DNA from: Phylloscopus collybita
Lineage: Eukaryota; Chordata; Aves; Passeriformes; Phylloscopidae
Direction of reading: 5' to 3'
Assembly (NCBI GenBank): GCA_027886175.1
Contig: JAJNNQ010000137.1
Span: 36,566,001 to 36,630,000 of the forward strand
DNA: 64,000 nt
Shown here: positions 24,701 through 37,265 of the stretch, piece after piece
How the letters are laid out: each line of letters begins with the position of its first letter
How positions within the stretch are numbered: the stretch's first letter is position 1
Translations under genes and position numbers: made by a program
Notes under the pieces: model-generated
The model's database searches: none
What the model saw: the letters and a program-made list of their open reading frames with translations, nothing else
What the model was told of the DNA's origin: nothing

Positions 24701-26714
24701 AAGTTACTTAGCAGATTCCATCTCAGAATTGCATTCCTGATACTAGACTTGAAATATAGCATTTATTGTTTTCTTTTAAGAACATAATGTTTTTAACACA
24801 AACTTTTGCTTTCAGGGTCCTTTCTGGGAGAGATGAAAATGGGTGGGAAAATTAGTCTAGGTAGACCTTTTAGCTTAATGTACTCACAGTGCATCAAAAC
24901 CATGTAAACTTCCTACTATTCAGATTAGAGTTTGGCCTTTTGAACTTTTACAGGCTTTCTGTAAATTGCCAGCTGTAAGGGACCTTCATGAGAAAATCTC
25001 TCATTCAAGAAACCAAGCTCGTGGATGTAGGGTATGCAAAATTCTTGCTTAGAAGGAAAAGACATTAGGAAATTGCCTCACTACATCTAAGTTCTGTACA
25101 GGTGCCATTAATAGCATTGCTTCATTGCTTCTGATGAAATGAAATGTGATTCTTTCACTACAATCAGTTGTTAAGGAAGAGTTTTGGCAGAGACTGTAGA
25201 TGCACAGAGGATAATTACACACCATAATCAGAATTTAAGGAATTTCCACTCTAAGACATGGGGAATTGCAAAGAGAAGGGATTATTCACACTTACATGTC
25301 TTTTGTATGTAAGTTTTGAAGAAAGATTTACATAAGAAAAGACAAAAACATAAAAAGTAGAATAAGACTGGAAGAAAAATAGGCCTGATCCATACATGTC
25401 AGGCTAGAAGTTCAAGCGCTTTATCTCACAAGCATGTACCCTTAGGAGTTGTTATATACAGTAATGTCAGCCATTGCATGGGACAAAATACTGATTCAGA
25501 ATTCTATAATGAAATACTCTCTCCTGTTGAGAATTGTAGAAAATGCAAAATAAGGACATTCATTAAAACACATCTTGCTAACTTATCTAGCAAATAAAAA
25601 GAAATATATTGTAATCACTGAATTTCTGGAGGAGTGTTAAAGCAGTCAAGACATTTTTTCAGAGAGATACATCAGTGAGCATGGCTTCCTTATATTGAGA
25701 TTGATTCCAGAAGTTTAAAAGATTCATTGACATGTTCAAATTGATACATTGTGCATTATTCATTCCCTCATCAGCCTGTTGCTGAGCCAAGACAGAATTG
25801 CTTTGCATGTCTGAATTTCCATGTCACTTTTCTCTCTGATTTATTATAAGACAATAAGCTCCTGATCTTGGAGAAGTCAGTAGATACCTTCTTCATGCCT
25901 AATACAGACTTACAGGATCTAAGATCTGCATCTTAGGCTTTTGATAATTGTCATGGCAAAATAGCAGGAAATGAGTCTTTTTTTCTTGGTGCAACACTGT
26001 TTGATAGCCTGCTTCTTTGCACATCCTTTGTGGATATACAACCATGTCTTTGTGGATACACAAAGAAGAAGAAATCTTATTGGAATATAATTTAAAGTAT
26101 ATTTTACCTATGTCAATCTGTGTCCTCCTGTGACAGAGCCAAAACTACTTCAAAATCTATCACAGTCTGATAATGTATGCCCTGTAGCATTAAAAAGAAT
26201 GTGCAAACTGGACTTCTCTAAAAGAATAGGATAGGCAGCTCTCCATCATCCGTTAAGGTAACACAGATATATTTTATAGATTTTAGTTAGTTGAACCAGG
26301 CTGTGAACACTTTTCTGCCCCTGTACAAAGAAGCATCTAACGACTCCCATACTCACTGCCTCTTCCCCTCCCCTCTAGGGAAAATCCCACCTGTGCTATT
26401 AGTACAATCATGATCAGATTTTGGGGCTGTGATTTTCTTCATGGCTTAAGAAGTGACTTGCCAATATCATTGCATCTCTGTCCAGCTTTACTGTCAGCAA
26501 CATCTGAGAAACCTTGAAATGTGTTCTGTTCAGGGAAATGTATTCAGTAAGATCCATAATACTAACAATACTGCTTAGGCAGGGCAATTCTGGGGAAGGA
26601 TTTTTGTTTGTGTGCAGCAAAAGTTCTAAATCTGAGACAGGGTGACAGGGTGTATGTGTATTCTTGGAGTATGGCTTCTGTTAATCATGTATGAAATCAC
26701 ACATTTTTTGAATG
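21791..26714. other. Unique AT-rich sequence, nothing firmly recognised
   Basis: No gene or well-supported transposon. At 23,805-24,042, frames are open on both strands (89 and 80 codons) in a moderately GC-richer stretch with CCAATCA; this could be an old exon or a conserved block. A T-run lies at 24,646-24,659. Confidence 0.45.
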
Positions 26715-26890
26715 TTAAGAGTTTACTTCCCAAGAGAACCATTGAAGCATTCGTGTATTCCCGCAGGCTTTCCTGCTTGGAATGCAAATCAGTTTGCAAT
26801 ACTTATTCATATTTTAATTGATCTCATGAATTCCAATTTGCAAAAGAGTGTATGTCAGGTCTATATTTGGCAGAATAAAGGTTTTATTTC
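26715..26890. promoter_or_regulatory. Candidate conserved noncoding block
   Basis: GGAATGCAAATCAGTTTGCA carries an octamer-like ATGCAAAT. It is followed by ACTTATTCATATTTTAATTG and CCAATTTGCAAAAG. The homeodomain/POU-type word density exceeds the flanks and there is no repeat signature. Function is inferred only. Confidence 0.28.
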
Positions 26891-29157
26891 AGTCCTTTGA
26901 GGGTGGTCACAAAAATCAATGTTACAATTGCAGGTTTTAAGATGTGTAAATTTAACTTTCTAAAAATTGTATTTGCCACTTTTTTGCAGTTAATGAGCAA
27001 GAAACCAGAAGCGAGTTTAAGGCTACCTAGGTGTAAAAGGAAGAGCCCCTATAAAAAAAGGAAATGGTAGGTAACTTATTCAACTTACTGAGGATTGGTT
27101 CCTTTAATGAGGATAAAGGCTAAGTATGTGATAATGTCATCAAGCCTGAGGATTTAGGATTTGTCTGTAAACATTTAAATATAAATATATAAATTTTTTG
27201 TCTATTGATTTTGTGCATTGATTTTATATTGGTTATTTCCATTATCCTCACAATTTTTCCTTAAGAATCCATTTGTCCATTCAATGCCTTCCTCACTCAG
27301 AAGGCAGGAAATATTAAAAGGCAAAGACAAATTGATAATTATTCACTGCACCCTGGGAATACAGGTTCTGCCAAACTTTGTCTTTTTCCAATCTTGCAGA
27401 TTACTTTGGCAGGCCTTCTTTCTTTATGTTGTACACAGGGACCACTTTATTGCCGTGCCCCTTGATGCAAGCTGAGGTACATATCTTAAGTGCATTTTCT
27501 TTAGTGCTTCATTGGCATTTGTTCTTGTCACTCAGTGGAATAATATGACAGAAACAAATGACAAGCTTCCTGCTTGCTAATGGTCTGCACACAGCTAAGA
27601 GAACACTTGCTTGTTTTGTTTTGGAAGTGTTTTTTGGAAAATCAAATGCTAGTGAGAGACAGCACTTCTTTGACTATTTTCTGATTTAATGTAGACCTGA
27701 CAGACCTCCTGGGAAAAGGAAATCAATCTTTCTATTTCTTTATTTTTTTTAACATACTTATGAATTTTTAGCCTTTTCATACAACAAAAAATGACAGATA
27801 CAAATAGAATTCATATAACGTGAAATAGATAACTGCTTATCATTGATATACAAAAGTAAGGAGCAGTGCCATAAAAAATAATCCTCAGAAACATGAAACA
27901 AGGAAGTCTGTAATGTGAAGAAAAGTAGTGTAGCAGTGATTAGCATCATAATTGTATTCACTGTGTAGGTTGCTTTTTACCAGTAAAAAAAATTGAAATA
28001 GAGCAAGCTAATATTTCTAATTTACATTTAAATACTTACTTAAAAACAAACAGTCAGGCAATTAATACCTGAGGGAATACATCATCATAAATACTCTACT
28101 CAGATAATATCAGAGTACTCATAATACAGAGGCTACATATTTTTATTAACTGCTTTCAAAAGAATAGCAGAACCCTTCTATTTCATAATCATTTCTCTCT
28201 TTGCTTCCTAAAATTCTTAGTTTCTTTTCGATAATTTTTTATGGAATTTAATTAGGAATTAAATCAGTGAGATTTAAGAACAACCAAATATGCTTATTGT
28301 AGCCCAGTTAAGTGGCAAACACACAAGCTCAAAATAAATTTTGTTCAAAGGTCATTAAAAATGTAGCAGTGACTACTTATCTTTTGAGTGGAAATATGAA
28401 ATTTCCCTTGGAAGTTGTGTTCCTGATATGCATTTCTGATAGATTGCTTTTCATGTACAAAAAGTTTACATTTTGAATTGCAACAGTGTGAAAACCTAAT
28501 TTGAAGAAGAGGTGAGATTGTGAATTTGCTACCCACTAGCAATTTTTTCACTACTGAAAAATCATTCATATGTCCAGAAAATACTACAGAAGTCTAGCGG
28601 AGACTCCCTAGATGCTAATTTGTTAGTATGGAAAAAATTAAGCCTACTTATTATGTGCCATGTATCCTGACATAATCATAATGAACACTGTGAATTAGAC
28701 TGTGATGGAAAGTGCTAAGTACATGTAGCTAGAACATTAGGAAATTGTTTACTTTGGGAAAACAAATGTATTCTGGGCTAGGCTTTGTTTCATTTTTTGA
28801 CAGAAAACCTCAGGCAGCTGAGAGACTAAAACAAAATAGTAACTGTGATCACTATCTTCAACCAACCTTCTCCCCTGTGAGATGTTTCACAGTAAGGAGA
28901 GGCTGTTTTTATAACTGCTTGCTAGCATTTGGGAGACGTAACAGAGGGACATAAAGCCTTCTAGATTTTCTTGCAGCCAGAAGGTTTTGTAAAATGTTCC
29001 CATTCCCCTCATAGAGATGAAGAAGGAAAAGTGGCCATTCTCTTTTATTCATGGTGTGAGATGTCAGAATGACTTGTGCTACTTTTGTCAGGTCCCTGTG
29101 CACGTGTGTACAAAGAGGAGTGTACTGATGTCGGCAGTTTTGTAATTCCATAGAGCA
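26891..29157. other. Unique AT-rich sequence with one exon-like segment
   Basis: The segment 26990-27066 has an acceptor-like TTTTTTGCAG before it and a donor-like GTAGGT after it (see findings). Otherwise no gene or repeat was recognised. Confidence 0.45.
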
Positions 29158-29450
29158 GAATCATAGAATATAGAATAGTTTGGGTGTTCCTGCGCCTTAC
29201 CACCCTCACAGTAAAAAGTTTCTTCCTAATATCTAATCTAAACCTGCTCTTTTTCAGTTTGAAGCCATTTCACTTTGTCCTGTCTCTACATGCCCTTGTA
29301 AAAAGGTTTTTTTCCATCTCTGGTAGGCTCCCTTCAGACATTGGAAGGCTGTTACAAAAGTCTCCCTGGAGACTTCTCCTGGCTGAACAACCCCAACTCT
29401 CATATAGAAAGCATCTCCTATTGTGGTCATTCCAGCAAAGCATTAATACA
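29158..29450 (-). mobile_element. CR1 LINE, 5'-truncated, with internal deletion
   Basis: The plus strand starts with AGAATCATAGAATATAGAAT and AGTTTGGGT, the reverse complement of the CR1 tail. It continues with TTACCACCCTCACAGTAAAA, GTTTCTTCCTAATATCTAAT, CTTTTTCAGTTTGAAGCCAT and CTTGTCC-like sequence. Last come GGCTCCCTTCAGACATTGGA, AGTCTCCCTGGAGACTTCTC and CTGAACAACCCCAACTCTCA. The roughly 100 bases normally between the tail and the 'caccaccctcac' block are missing, so there is an internal deletion near 29,195. The element is on the minus strand and cannot code. Confidence 0.9.
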
Positions 29451-31299
29451 TAAATGCCAAGGCAAGACAGCAGAAAACCATTTTACACATTTTACTATTA
29501 TACATAAGAAAATGTTCATATGGTTTCTAATTCACTTTTTATATGAAGGACAAATAAATTATATTATATTTGCATCTCAGTCTGGATGTTCACAATCCAT
29601 CAGAATACTCCCATTTTTACTCTTGTTAGATCTGAATATAGGAGGGCTCTTTTGGATAATTAGGAGAAAAAAATAGCCTTTCAATCACAGAAATGTAGAC
29701 TCATTTTCAGAATTTTGTAAATTCTGGTTGCATAACTATTCATTTAATAGTTGCGTAGCAGTACTTTATACATAAATGTCTTATATAAAGTCAGACTTTC
29801 TACAGAAAACATGCAACTGTTCTAGAGAAAATAAAAATGTGTCAATTTATTCCAGTCACATCATCTGCAAATTTGTCTGTAAATATGTCTCAAACCAGGG
29901 TCCCCTAGTCTCAAGATGTTTCATTCTTCCACTGAATTTTCTCTAACCTGAGCAGTGAAGTCTACCCAGATTTGACTTTTTAGACAATAAGTTGATGCAC
30001 AGAGAAACTAGGCATAATTAAGCCCTGCATTTTTAACAGTTTTCCCCTTCATATCTTCAGTCCCAAGTAATTCTTTTTCATCTGTTGATTTTCCATTCCA
30101 TTGCTGTCTGGCTGCAATTTGAACATTATCTGAGATAAGAGTGAAAGGTTTTTCTTGTGATAGTTCCATGAAGCCAAACACTGACTCATTTCTTCTGTAT
30201 ATCAAAGTCTGAAATAGATCAAATAAAACCAGTCTCAGAAATATTTCACTCTCTTTTCTCCTTTCTTGGAGACATTGATGTATGTCTCTTGGGAAAAAAA
30301 AAATACCCTGCTCTCCTATCCATGGTGATGACACATTGGTCTTGTCACTGCACAGTGACTGATAATAATAATGGTTGAAATCACTTTCAGACAGACTCAT
30401 GACCAAATATGGTCTAAACTGAAGTTGAACATTTTTTGTGCTATAATTGCTAGAGGAAAATGGTCCTCAATGGTTTCTGTTGTTACCATTTTGTTGGGAT
30501 TTTTTAGTGTCCCTTTCTGAATTGTGCAATAAAACAGTAAGAAGGCTATGCCATGTTGGGAAATTCATGTCTAATTCAGATTTACCTGCCATTCTTGAGA
30601 TGCAGATTTACTTATGTATCTATAGATAGTTGTATCTATGGGTGTAGCTAAATTGCATTTCAGATTTTTCTCTCTAATCTTGAAGAAGATGATCCATGAT
30701 TTGATCCTTCACAGGGTCCCAATGTTTATATTCTAAGCAAGCCCTACCAAGACTAGATTTTTTTTATTTGTTCCTTTGGTGATTTTAGCCTTGCTGTCAT
30801 GCTGATTACCATGTATACAGAGGCTTTAGTAAAGCATTAAGATAGATTTGACCAATAGAGCACTGACCAAAATGGGGCAGTTACAAAGATCCTTTTAGGA
30901 AGGCTGGAGGTTACAGAGGTGTACTGTCTTGCAGACTGTTAGGAAGACAGTCTCAAGACAGTGCTTGGCAAACAGTATTTTCAAGATACTCTTAGTATGA
31001 AGGTAAACTTTTAAACAGCAGTGGAAGTGCCAAAGCCGGAACAGACATGGGATTGTCATGGATGTGACTCATGGATTATGAGTGCCCCTTAGTCAGTCTT
31101 AATGTCAGAGGATAAGGGTGCTTCTGTGTTTAAAAAAGTAGACAGAGGCATAGGAATCTGAGGCTCAACTCATTCCAGGCATGCCTCTTACTTCCAAACA
31201 TGATTTAATAGTGGTTTCCTAAAAGTAATTAAAAAAGTAACTATACTCAGTCTCCATCTAAAAATTGTGACAGGCTAATAAGAGAACTGGAAAACCTCA
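29451..31299. other. Unique sequence, nothing recognised
   Basis: The minus-strand open frame 30008-30406 (132 codons) gives a Glu/Lys/Phe-rich product with no recognisable family or splice context. I consider it fortuitous. No repeat was recognised. Confidence 0.5.
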
Positions 31300-31610
31300 A
31301 GTTTAACAGCTGAATTGAAGTGTTTAATTTATTTAGAAGTGCAAACAGGAGGCTGAGAAAGACTATGACCACTGTCTCTGAATATCTTTCTGTGCTAAAC
31401 TGCAGTGTGAGGAGAAATTGCTTAAATGAATATGTTAGGTAAAAGAGCTCCTGAGCACTGGGCTGAGATAGAGTCATGCTGGAAATACTCTTCATAGCAC
31501 CGAGGCTGTGGAACAATGTTTCAAAAGGAAGAGCAGTAAAAGATTTCATTTGTTCTTAGATAATTTATGAAAGGTATAGAACATAATTCTTCACCATGAC
31601 AAAACATGAG
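31300..31610 (+). mobile_element. Ancient L3/CR1-type LINE 3' region
   Basis: The order of blocks follows an old CR1/L3 consensus on the plus strand: AGGAGGCTGAGAAAGACTAT, GACCACTGTCTCTGAATATC, GAGGAGAAATTGCTTAAATG, AGATAGAGTCATGCTGGAAA, GAGGCTGTGGAACAATGTTT, AGGAAGAGCAGTAAAAG and TAATTTATGAAAGGTATAGA. These correspond to the region just after ORF2 in ancient copies shared among amniotes. It is highly diverged and not coding. It abuts the younger CR1 that starts near 31,655. Confidence 0.68.
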
Positions 31611-31654
31611 ATTTACAAACTTTTCAATTCTTGTACCTGTGGGCCAGACAGAGT

Positions 31655-32226
31655 GACATAGAGAAGAAAGCCGATCAAAGGAGATGATTGTCCTGCTCTG
31701 CTCTGCACTGGTGCAGCCCCGCCTTGAGTGCTTTGTGAAGTTTTGCGTGCCAAAATACAAGAAAAACATGAAAATATTAAAGATTGTTCAGAGGAGGTGA
31801 AGGGTCTCAGGGGAAGCTGTATGAAGAGTGGCTGAGATCACTTGGTCTGTTCGGCCTGGAGGAGAGGAGACTGAAGGGAGACCTCATCACAGCTACAACT
31901 TCCTTGTGAGGGGAAGAGGAGGAGCAGGCACTGATTTCACTCTGGTGGCCAGTGATGGGACCCAGGGAATGAAGCTGAGTCAGGGGAAATTTACCTTATG
32001 TCAGGAAAAAGGTTCTTTGCCCAGAGGGGGATTGGGCACTGGGACAGCCTCCCTGGAGAAGTAGTCACAGGACCAAACTTGACAGAATTCAAGAAGCATT
32101 TGGACAACACTCGGGCATGTGGAGTGACTCTTGGGGGTGTTCCTGGGCAGGGTCAGGAGCTGGATGTTGATGATCCTTGTGGGTCCCTTCCAACTCAGGA
32201 TATTCTATGATTTTTTGATTCTGTGA
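31655..32226 (+). mobile_element. CR1 LINE, 5'-truncated 3' end
   Basis: A well-preserved CR1 3' part. It has GGAGATGATTGTCCTGCTCT, CTCTGCACTGGTGCAGCCCC...CTTGAGTGCT, TTCAGAGGAGGTGAAGGGTC, a TGGTCTGTTCGGCCTGGAGG...GAAGGGAGACCTCATCACAG block and CTTTGCCCAGAGGGGGATTG. It then has ACAGCCTCCCTGGAGAAGT, GTGGGTCCCTTCCAACTCAG and a final ATTCTATGATTTTTTGATTC. It covers the C-terminal end of ORF2 plus the 3' UTR. The frame is broken, so no protein is made. Confidence 0.93.
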
Positions 32227-35200
32227 CCCCATAAGTGAGATTTTGTCATCACCCTCTATAATATTGCTGTTTCAGAGCAATCAAAATGCTTCTACTTCTA
32301 GTGCTGTTAACCTGACATATTTTATGGATACTAAACTGTGTTTAAAATAAAACAGCATGTGCAGAGCTAAGATCAGCTGTTATTCCAATTGTTTACGAGA
32401 TGAAAAGGTAACTGTAGTCTTGGAGATACAGTTATCCAGGAAGCACAAGGAGCCATGAAGTTTAAAATTAAAAATATCATGCCACTGAAGTGTGATGAAG
32501 TTATAACAGCTTTATGGCCATTTCTCCAGTAGGCTGCCTTTGCTTTACAGGCCTTGGTGTGCTATTAAATTCACTATGAAGAGCAAACTGGGAAAGAGCA
32601 GAGAAATTTCATGTCAATAAATAAATGGGGAATTAAAATTCTTTCTTGTGAGGGAGTCAAAGGATTTGGTTAATAACAATATTAATCTTTTTCTAATTCT
32701 GCCTTCTTCTTTCCCAGCTAGCATATGGATGTGGTCTTATTTTGATGAAACATTTGCTGGCAGTGGAAAATTTAAAGAAAACAGATTAGCATTATGTACT
32801 GCAAACACTAAGTTTTTCAGCGCTTTTATACCTTAAAAATATCAATGAGGAAAAAACAAATCGATCTGAATTCCCAGGGAGTATGGTAGTGCCCAGATTC
32901 AGCACTATCATTAAGTCAAAGTTTTCTATTAACTCCAACATACAAAATTTAATTTTATCCATAGAAAAACTACTGTATTTCTTGCTGTTGAGGCATACCA
33001 TATTTTTCTAATATAAAATATATACAGAAAGACTCGGGAAAAAAGAAGAAACCATCTCAGTTCATCATGAGATGACTAGAGGATAGGTTGCTTCTTGGCA
33101 TTAATGGAATTGAAACCCAAACCCTTAACAGCCCCAGATCTGTAGGCCTCAGCTCTATAAATATGTTCTGTGGTCCCAGTTTGTTACTGCCTAAGCTTGA
33201 GGATTTGCCCTGGGACCTTGGAGTGGCTGACAATTTTTCAGCTTGACTCTAATATTATTTTAAATCACTGAAATAATTAATTTTAAGAAATTCTTCATGC
33301 TTTGTTTTTGCTGTAAGGGGTTTTACTAGACGGGTTTAGTGAAGCTTACCAAGCTTTAGTTTTTAAGAAGAAAATGGCAGTCTGCAAGCAAGGCTTTTCT
33401 GTGTATCATAAACATTTTTCACTGGCACTTGACAAATGAGGGTATAGCTGAAGAAGGCTTGAGAAAAGGAGATTTTTGGAGACACACAGCTAATTGATAA
33501 TCCAATTTGCTCGTGCTCAAGAGAGATTTTCATCAGCCAGTCTTTTGCACAAAGCTTGTCATGCGTTTAACCAAAGATCCCCAAAAAGATAACTTATTTA
33601 TCTTATTTTATATTACTTTATTGATTTTATGCTATACCATATCAAATGTTATGATTAGTTTGAAAAACATCATATTCCTGTGGCTTGAAAAAAAGAATTC
33701 TTGAATGTCCTCCAACAAGATAAAGTACATTGTTGAAATTATATCTATTGAAAAAGATTTCTGAAGGCAAGAGATTATCCAAGTTAGCAAACAATTTAGC
33801 AAATTAGTGTAGAATTTCAGTAAGCATCCAGATTAAATTAGTGTGGAATTCTGTATTATAACTGTGGTGAAAAAACTTTTTATATCCTCATAGTTTTGAC
33901 CCTTTGAAGGATCACCTGCTGTCATGAGAGTACAGTTAAGACAATGTCATGTCCTTGTGAGATACCTGCACTAAAAAGGGACAACAGTGGTTCCTGTTAG
34001 TGTCCTGCATCTGTTATTAGTTTCAATATTACTCTGAATGAAAAGCTGTGATTAAAGGGCCCGTGAGTTGATATTTCACTCTGTAAAAACCAGGATGCAT
34101 CTGGTACCATCTATGCTGTGATAGGTCTTTGGCAACAGACCTTTTTGTCTTTTTCAGAGGTAAACACAGATGAAAACAGAAAGGGGTTCAATGAATAACA
34201 TTGTCTGTGACACCTGAGTGAGGTAGCTGCAGGTTGTGAAATCATCTCCTGTACTGAAGAGTGAGAGAGGAGAAAGATTCATATTGAGACACAGACAAGG
34301 TCTCCCTCTGTCATAAAGGTCATTAAAATGTACTTTTGGATGCCTCAAAGTAATGTTAATTTCAAATTCTTAAGCAACTAGAGTTCATAATAAGCATGTA
34401 ATAAACCTCAGGTTCAAGATGATAGTTATCTATTTCAAACAAGATAAATATTCATATATAAACCAAAATTTACAGTGTGTGATGTAATACTCATATCTGC
34501 ATTGCATTTCATTGCTGATGGCAATGAAGCAATTTTGGATACCTCTGCAGTACCAAACAGAACACTACCTATTATGCCTTTTATTGAAGGTATGTAGCAG
34601 GAAGAGATTTCAGATTTAAAAACCCCAAAAAACCAAAATACCCCAATAAACACTCCTAAATTTTTGGAGGCAATGGACTGAAAACCTGGTGTTCTTCTTA
34701 CAAAAATGAGGAAGTTTTCTTTTGTAGGGTGGAAGAGATGTAAATATGATTTTGAATCATATTTAAAATAGTCATATCTTGTGTTCACTGTAAAACAGGA
34801 CCCCAGATCAGGAGAGAGCTGTGATATAACAGGCTGCCTGGAAAGCAGTAATTTAGTAGATCAGGGGTTTGTGCTGTGCCATTACTCCCAGATGGAAATA
34901 ACCCATAGAGAGCTTTTAGTCTATGGCATGTTATTGGTTGGCATCACACTTAGCAAAACACTGAGATCTCCTTTTAAATTCAATATGTGTGATTTCTTCA
35001 TTGCCTGTTCTCAGACAGGGAAACTGACAAAAATTTTAAGGAAATATAAATGGTCATTTAGTATGAAGTTAATATCTTCGTTGATATAGTTAGCTATGTG
35101 TTTGCTCTAAGGGACAATTAGCCAGTACATTGCATGTTTTGTGTCTTCCAGTGTTTGCTGTAAATAGTAACTAATAATAAAGAGCAATAAAGTATTGAAT

Positions 35201-36059
35201 CTATCTCCTTGAAATATTCTGTTTTGCTACAACAGACATGGGTAATAGAAGATTAATTTTAATCTACCTACCAGAACAGAAAAAAATGATTAAATGAATG
35301 ATTTCTTTATATTGGAAGGATCAATTATATAATGAAGCAAAACCCTCCTGCAATACTTATTGATCTTCTCAGAGATTTTTTGTGCTGAAAATAATAAAAA
35401 AGTTTTTGTTACAAATTTCCTTCAATTGCTTTTACTGGGGTATTTTTCCTTGAACCCTTATACAGTTATTGGCTAATCAACAAATAACAAAGTATACAAC
35501 TAAAACCAAACCAAATCAAACCAACAAACCCCCAAAAATTATTATTTATTGTATCTAGTTTCTTTTCTTTAAAAAAAGCAAATATCAACATTTCTTAAGT
35601 ACAATTTTTTCTTCATGTGAAAAAAAAACTTACAATATTTTTTGAAAATGCAAGGGTTTTTTTACGGGAATCTTTTCTAACTGTGGTACTTTAGTCAGTA
35701 AGAACAATTCCTTTAGAAAAATACTTTTAGTTCAGCACAGAAAGATATGACCTAAAAAGAAGTGATTACAGCTCTTTGCAAGATTTCCACCAGTGGTACC
35801 TTAGTCTTCCAGGATTATTACAGTGGTGATAATGACTTAATCACAAGTAAATTTAGCTTGAGTTGTTATGTTTCAAGTAACAACAAGCTTATGCAAAGCT
35901 CCTTGCATATTGATATGGATTTCAAAGCAGTCCTTGTTCTGTAAATATACCTTTTGGAAGTTAGCAAAATACAAGCTTAGAAAGTACTTAGCACTCTACC
36001 TCCTACTCTGTCTTTTAAATCTTCAAAGTATGGCAGTATATAAAATTTCATAGTTATTT
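32227..36059. other. Unique AT-rich sequence, nothing recognised
   Basis: 3.8 kb without a recognised repeat or gene. The minus-strand open frame 34435-34788 (117 codons) shows no known domain and no exon context. Confidence 0.5.
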
Positions 36060-37265
36060 ATATTTTGGGAGGATAGTACCTGATGACTGGAAAATGGAAA
36101 AAAATGGCACTGAAAAGGTAAAAAAAGTGGTATAAGCAAAAATGGATCTATTAAGTTGACCTCAATACTGAGAACACATTTTTGAAACAAAGAACAATCA
36201 AGGGTGGAGGTAATTGAGAAGTGGTAAAGTGAGATAAATTGAAATGTTGATCATTAAAGGTGAATTGTGTTTCACTAATGTCAAGTCTTTTCTGCAAAAA
36301 TGATTGATTTCTTAGATGAAATTAATTCAGTGAGCTTCATCTGTATCAATTTAAGTAAATATCCTTTACTGTGTTTTGCAACATGATATTATTGTCTATG
36401 GCAGAAAGTAAAAGAATTGATAAAAAGAACTAGGAATTGTATGAGAAACTGTCTAAGAACGCTATCATGGTTTATGCCAAAGGCATATTAACAGGAATGA
36501 CATCCCTCAGAAGCTGTTTCTGAGATTCTTCCTGTTTCATGCATTCGTTAGTAACATCAGGCTATGAACAAATGCTAGTCTATATGGTTTTTTAATTTGG
36601 GAGTCCTTGACACTGCCACGATGACCAAAATGTTGTGCAACAAGGGTCAAACGTCCTTTCTGACTGAAGGGTGAGAAAATTGACTGCATAAAGTGCAAAA
36701 ATCTCATAGTCCAGAGGTTTTTAGTCTGAAGTAACAATTAAATAGCTAGAAATAAAGGAATGGGAAGAGACTTATCTGTTTTTACTGATCATATAACAAC
36801 TATGAACCATCAGTATGAAACAGCTTTGAAAAAAATCTCATGAAATTCAAGGATGTAGTAGTCTAAATACTTTTAGGGTCAGAGGTGGGAATGATCATTC
36901 TATAAGACATTGGTAGTATTTTGCTTCGTGCTGATGTAGTAGTAATTTGGAACACATTCTAAAAGAGGTCAGTAAAGTGATCAGAGCACTGAAACAACTG
37001 TATTATGAAGAAATATTAAAAGAGATTCGTTTATTTAGCCCAGTTTGACCAAATAAGGTTAATACACTATATGACAATTCTTCATATTTGAGGCAAATAG
37101 AGGGAAACAAAACAACTATTTAAATGAAACTTAATGTCATAGAAGATCAAACGTTTAAAAGTTAATTGAGAATTAATTTGATTGGAAGTTTGAATATGAC
37201 TACTAAATTTCCAAAGAGCAACATTTTGAAATGCTAGTTGTGGCAAGGGAAAATTTCTTTTTTTC
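36060..37265 (+). pseudogene. Ancient CR1-type LINE with decayed reverse transcriptase
   Basis: Collinear traces of CR1 ORF2 are visible on the plus strand. V-P-D-D-W-K-M lies at 36076-36096, the conserved word before the polymerase fingers. Around 36,307-36,360, L-D-E-I-N-S-V-S-F-I-C-I-N-L-S-K stands in place of the motif A region (family: V-D-V-I-Y-L-D-F-S-K-A-F-D). At 36,499-36,560, ACATCCCTCAGAAGCTGTTT...CATTCGTTAGTAACATC is at the G-V-P-Q-G-S-V-L-G-P to F-I-S-D-I region. At 36,966-37,050, GTCAGTAAAGTGATCAGAGC...TATGAAGAAATATTAAAAG is at the post-RT R-R-A-T-K-M-I-R-G block. Many stops and frameshifts are present, and the catalytic aspartate of motif A appears changed. It is an inert fossil, probably older than the other CR1 copies. 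Confidence 0.68.

Noticed and set aside
24960..25030. Possible old CR1 3' start (TGTAAGGGACCTTCATGAG...)
   Set aside because: Only the first dozen bases resemble CR1 and the following blocks are not collinear.
30008..30406. 132-codon minus-strand ORF
   Set aside because: No domain, no CpG or GC change at its borders and no splice signals. Length is near the upper end of chance expectation for this window.
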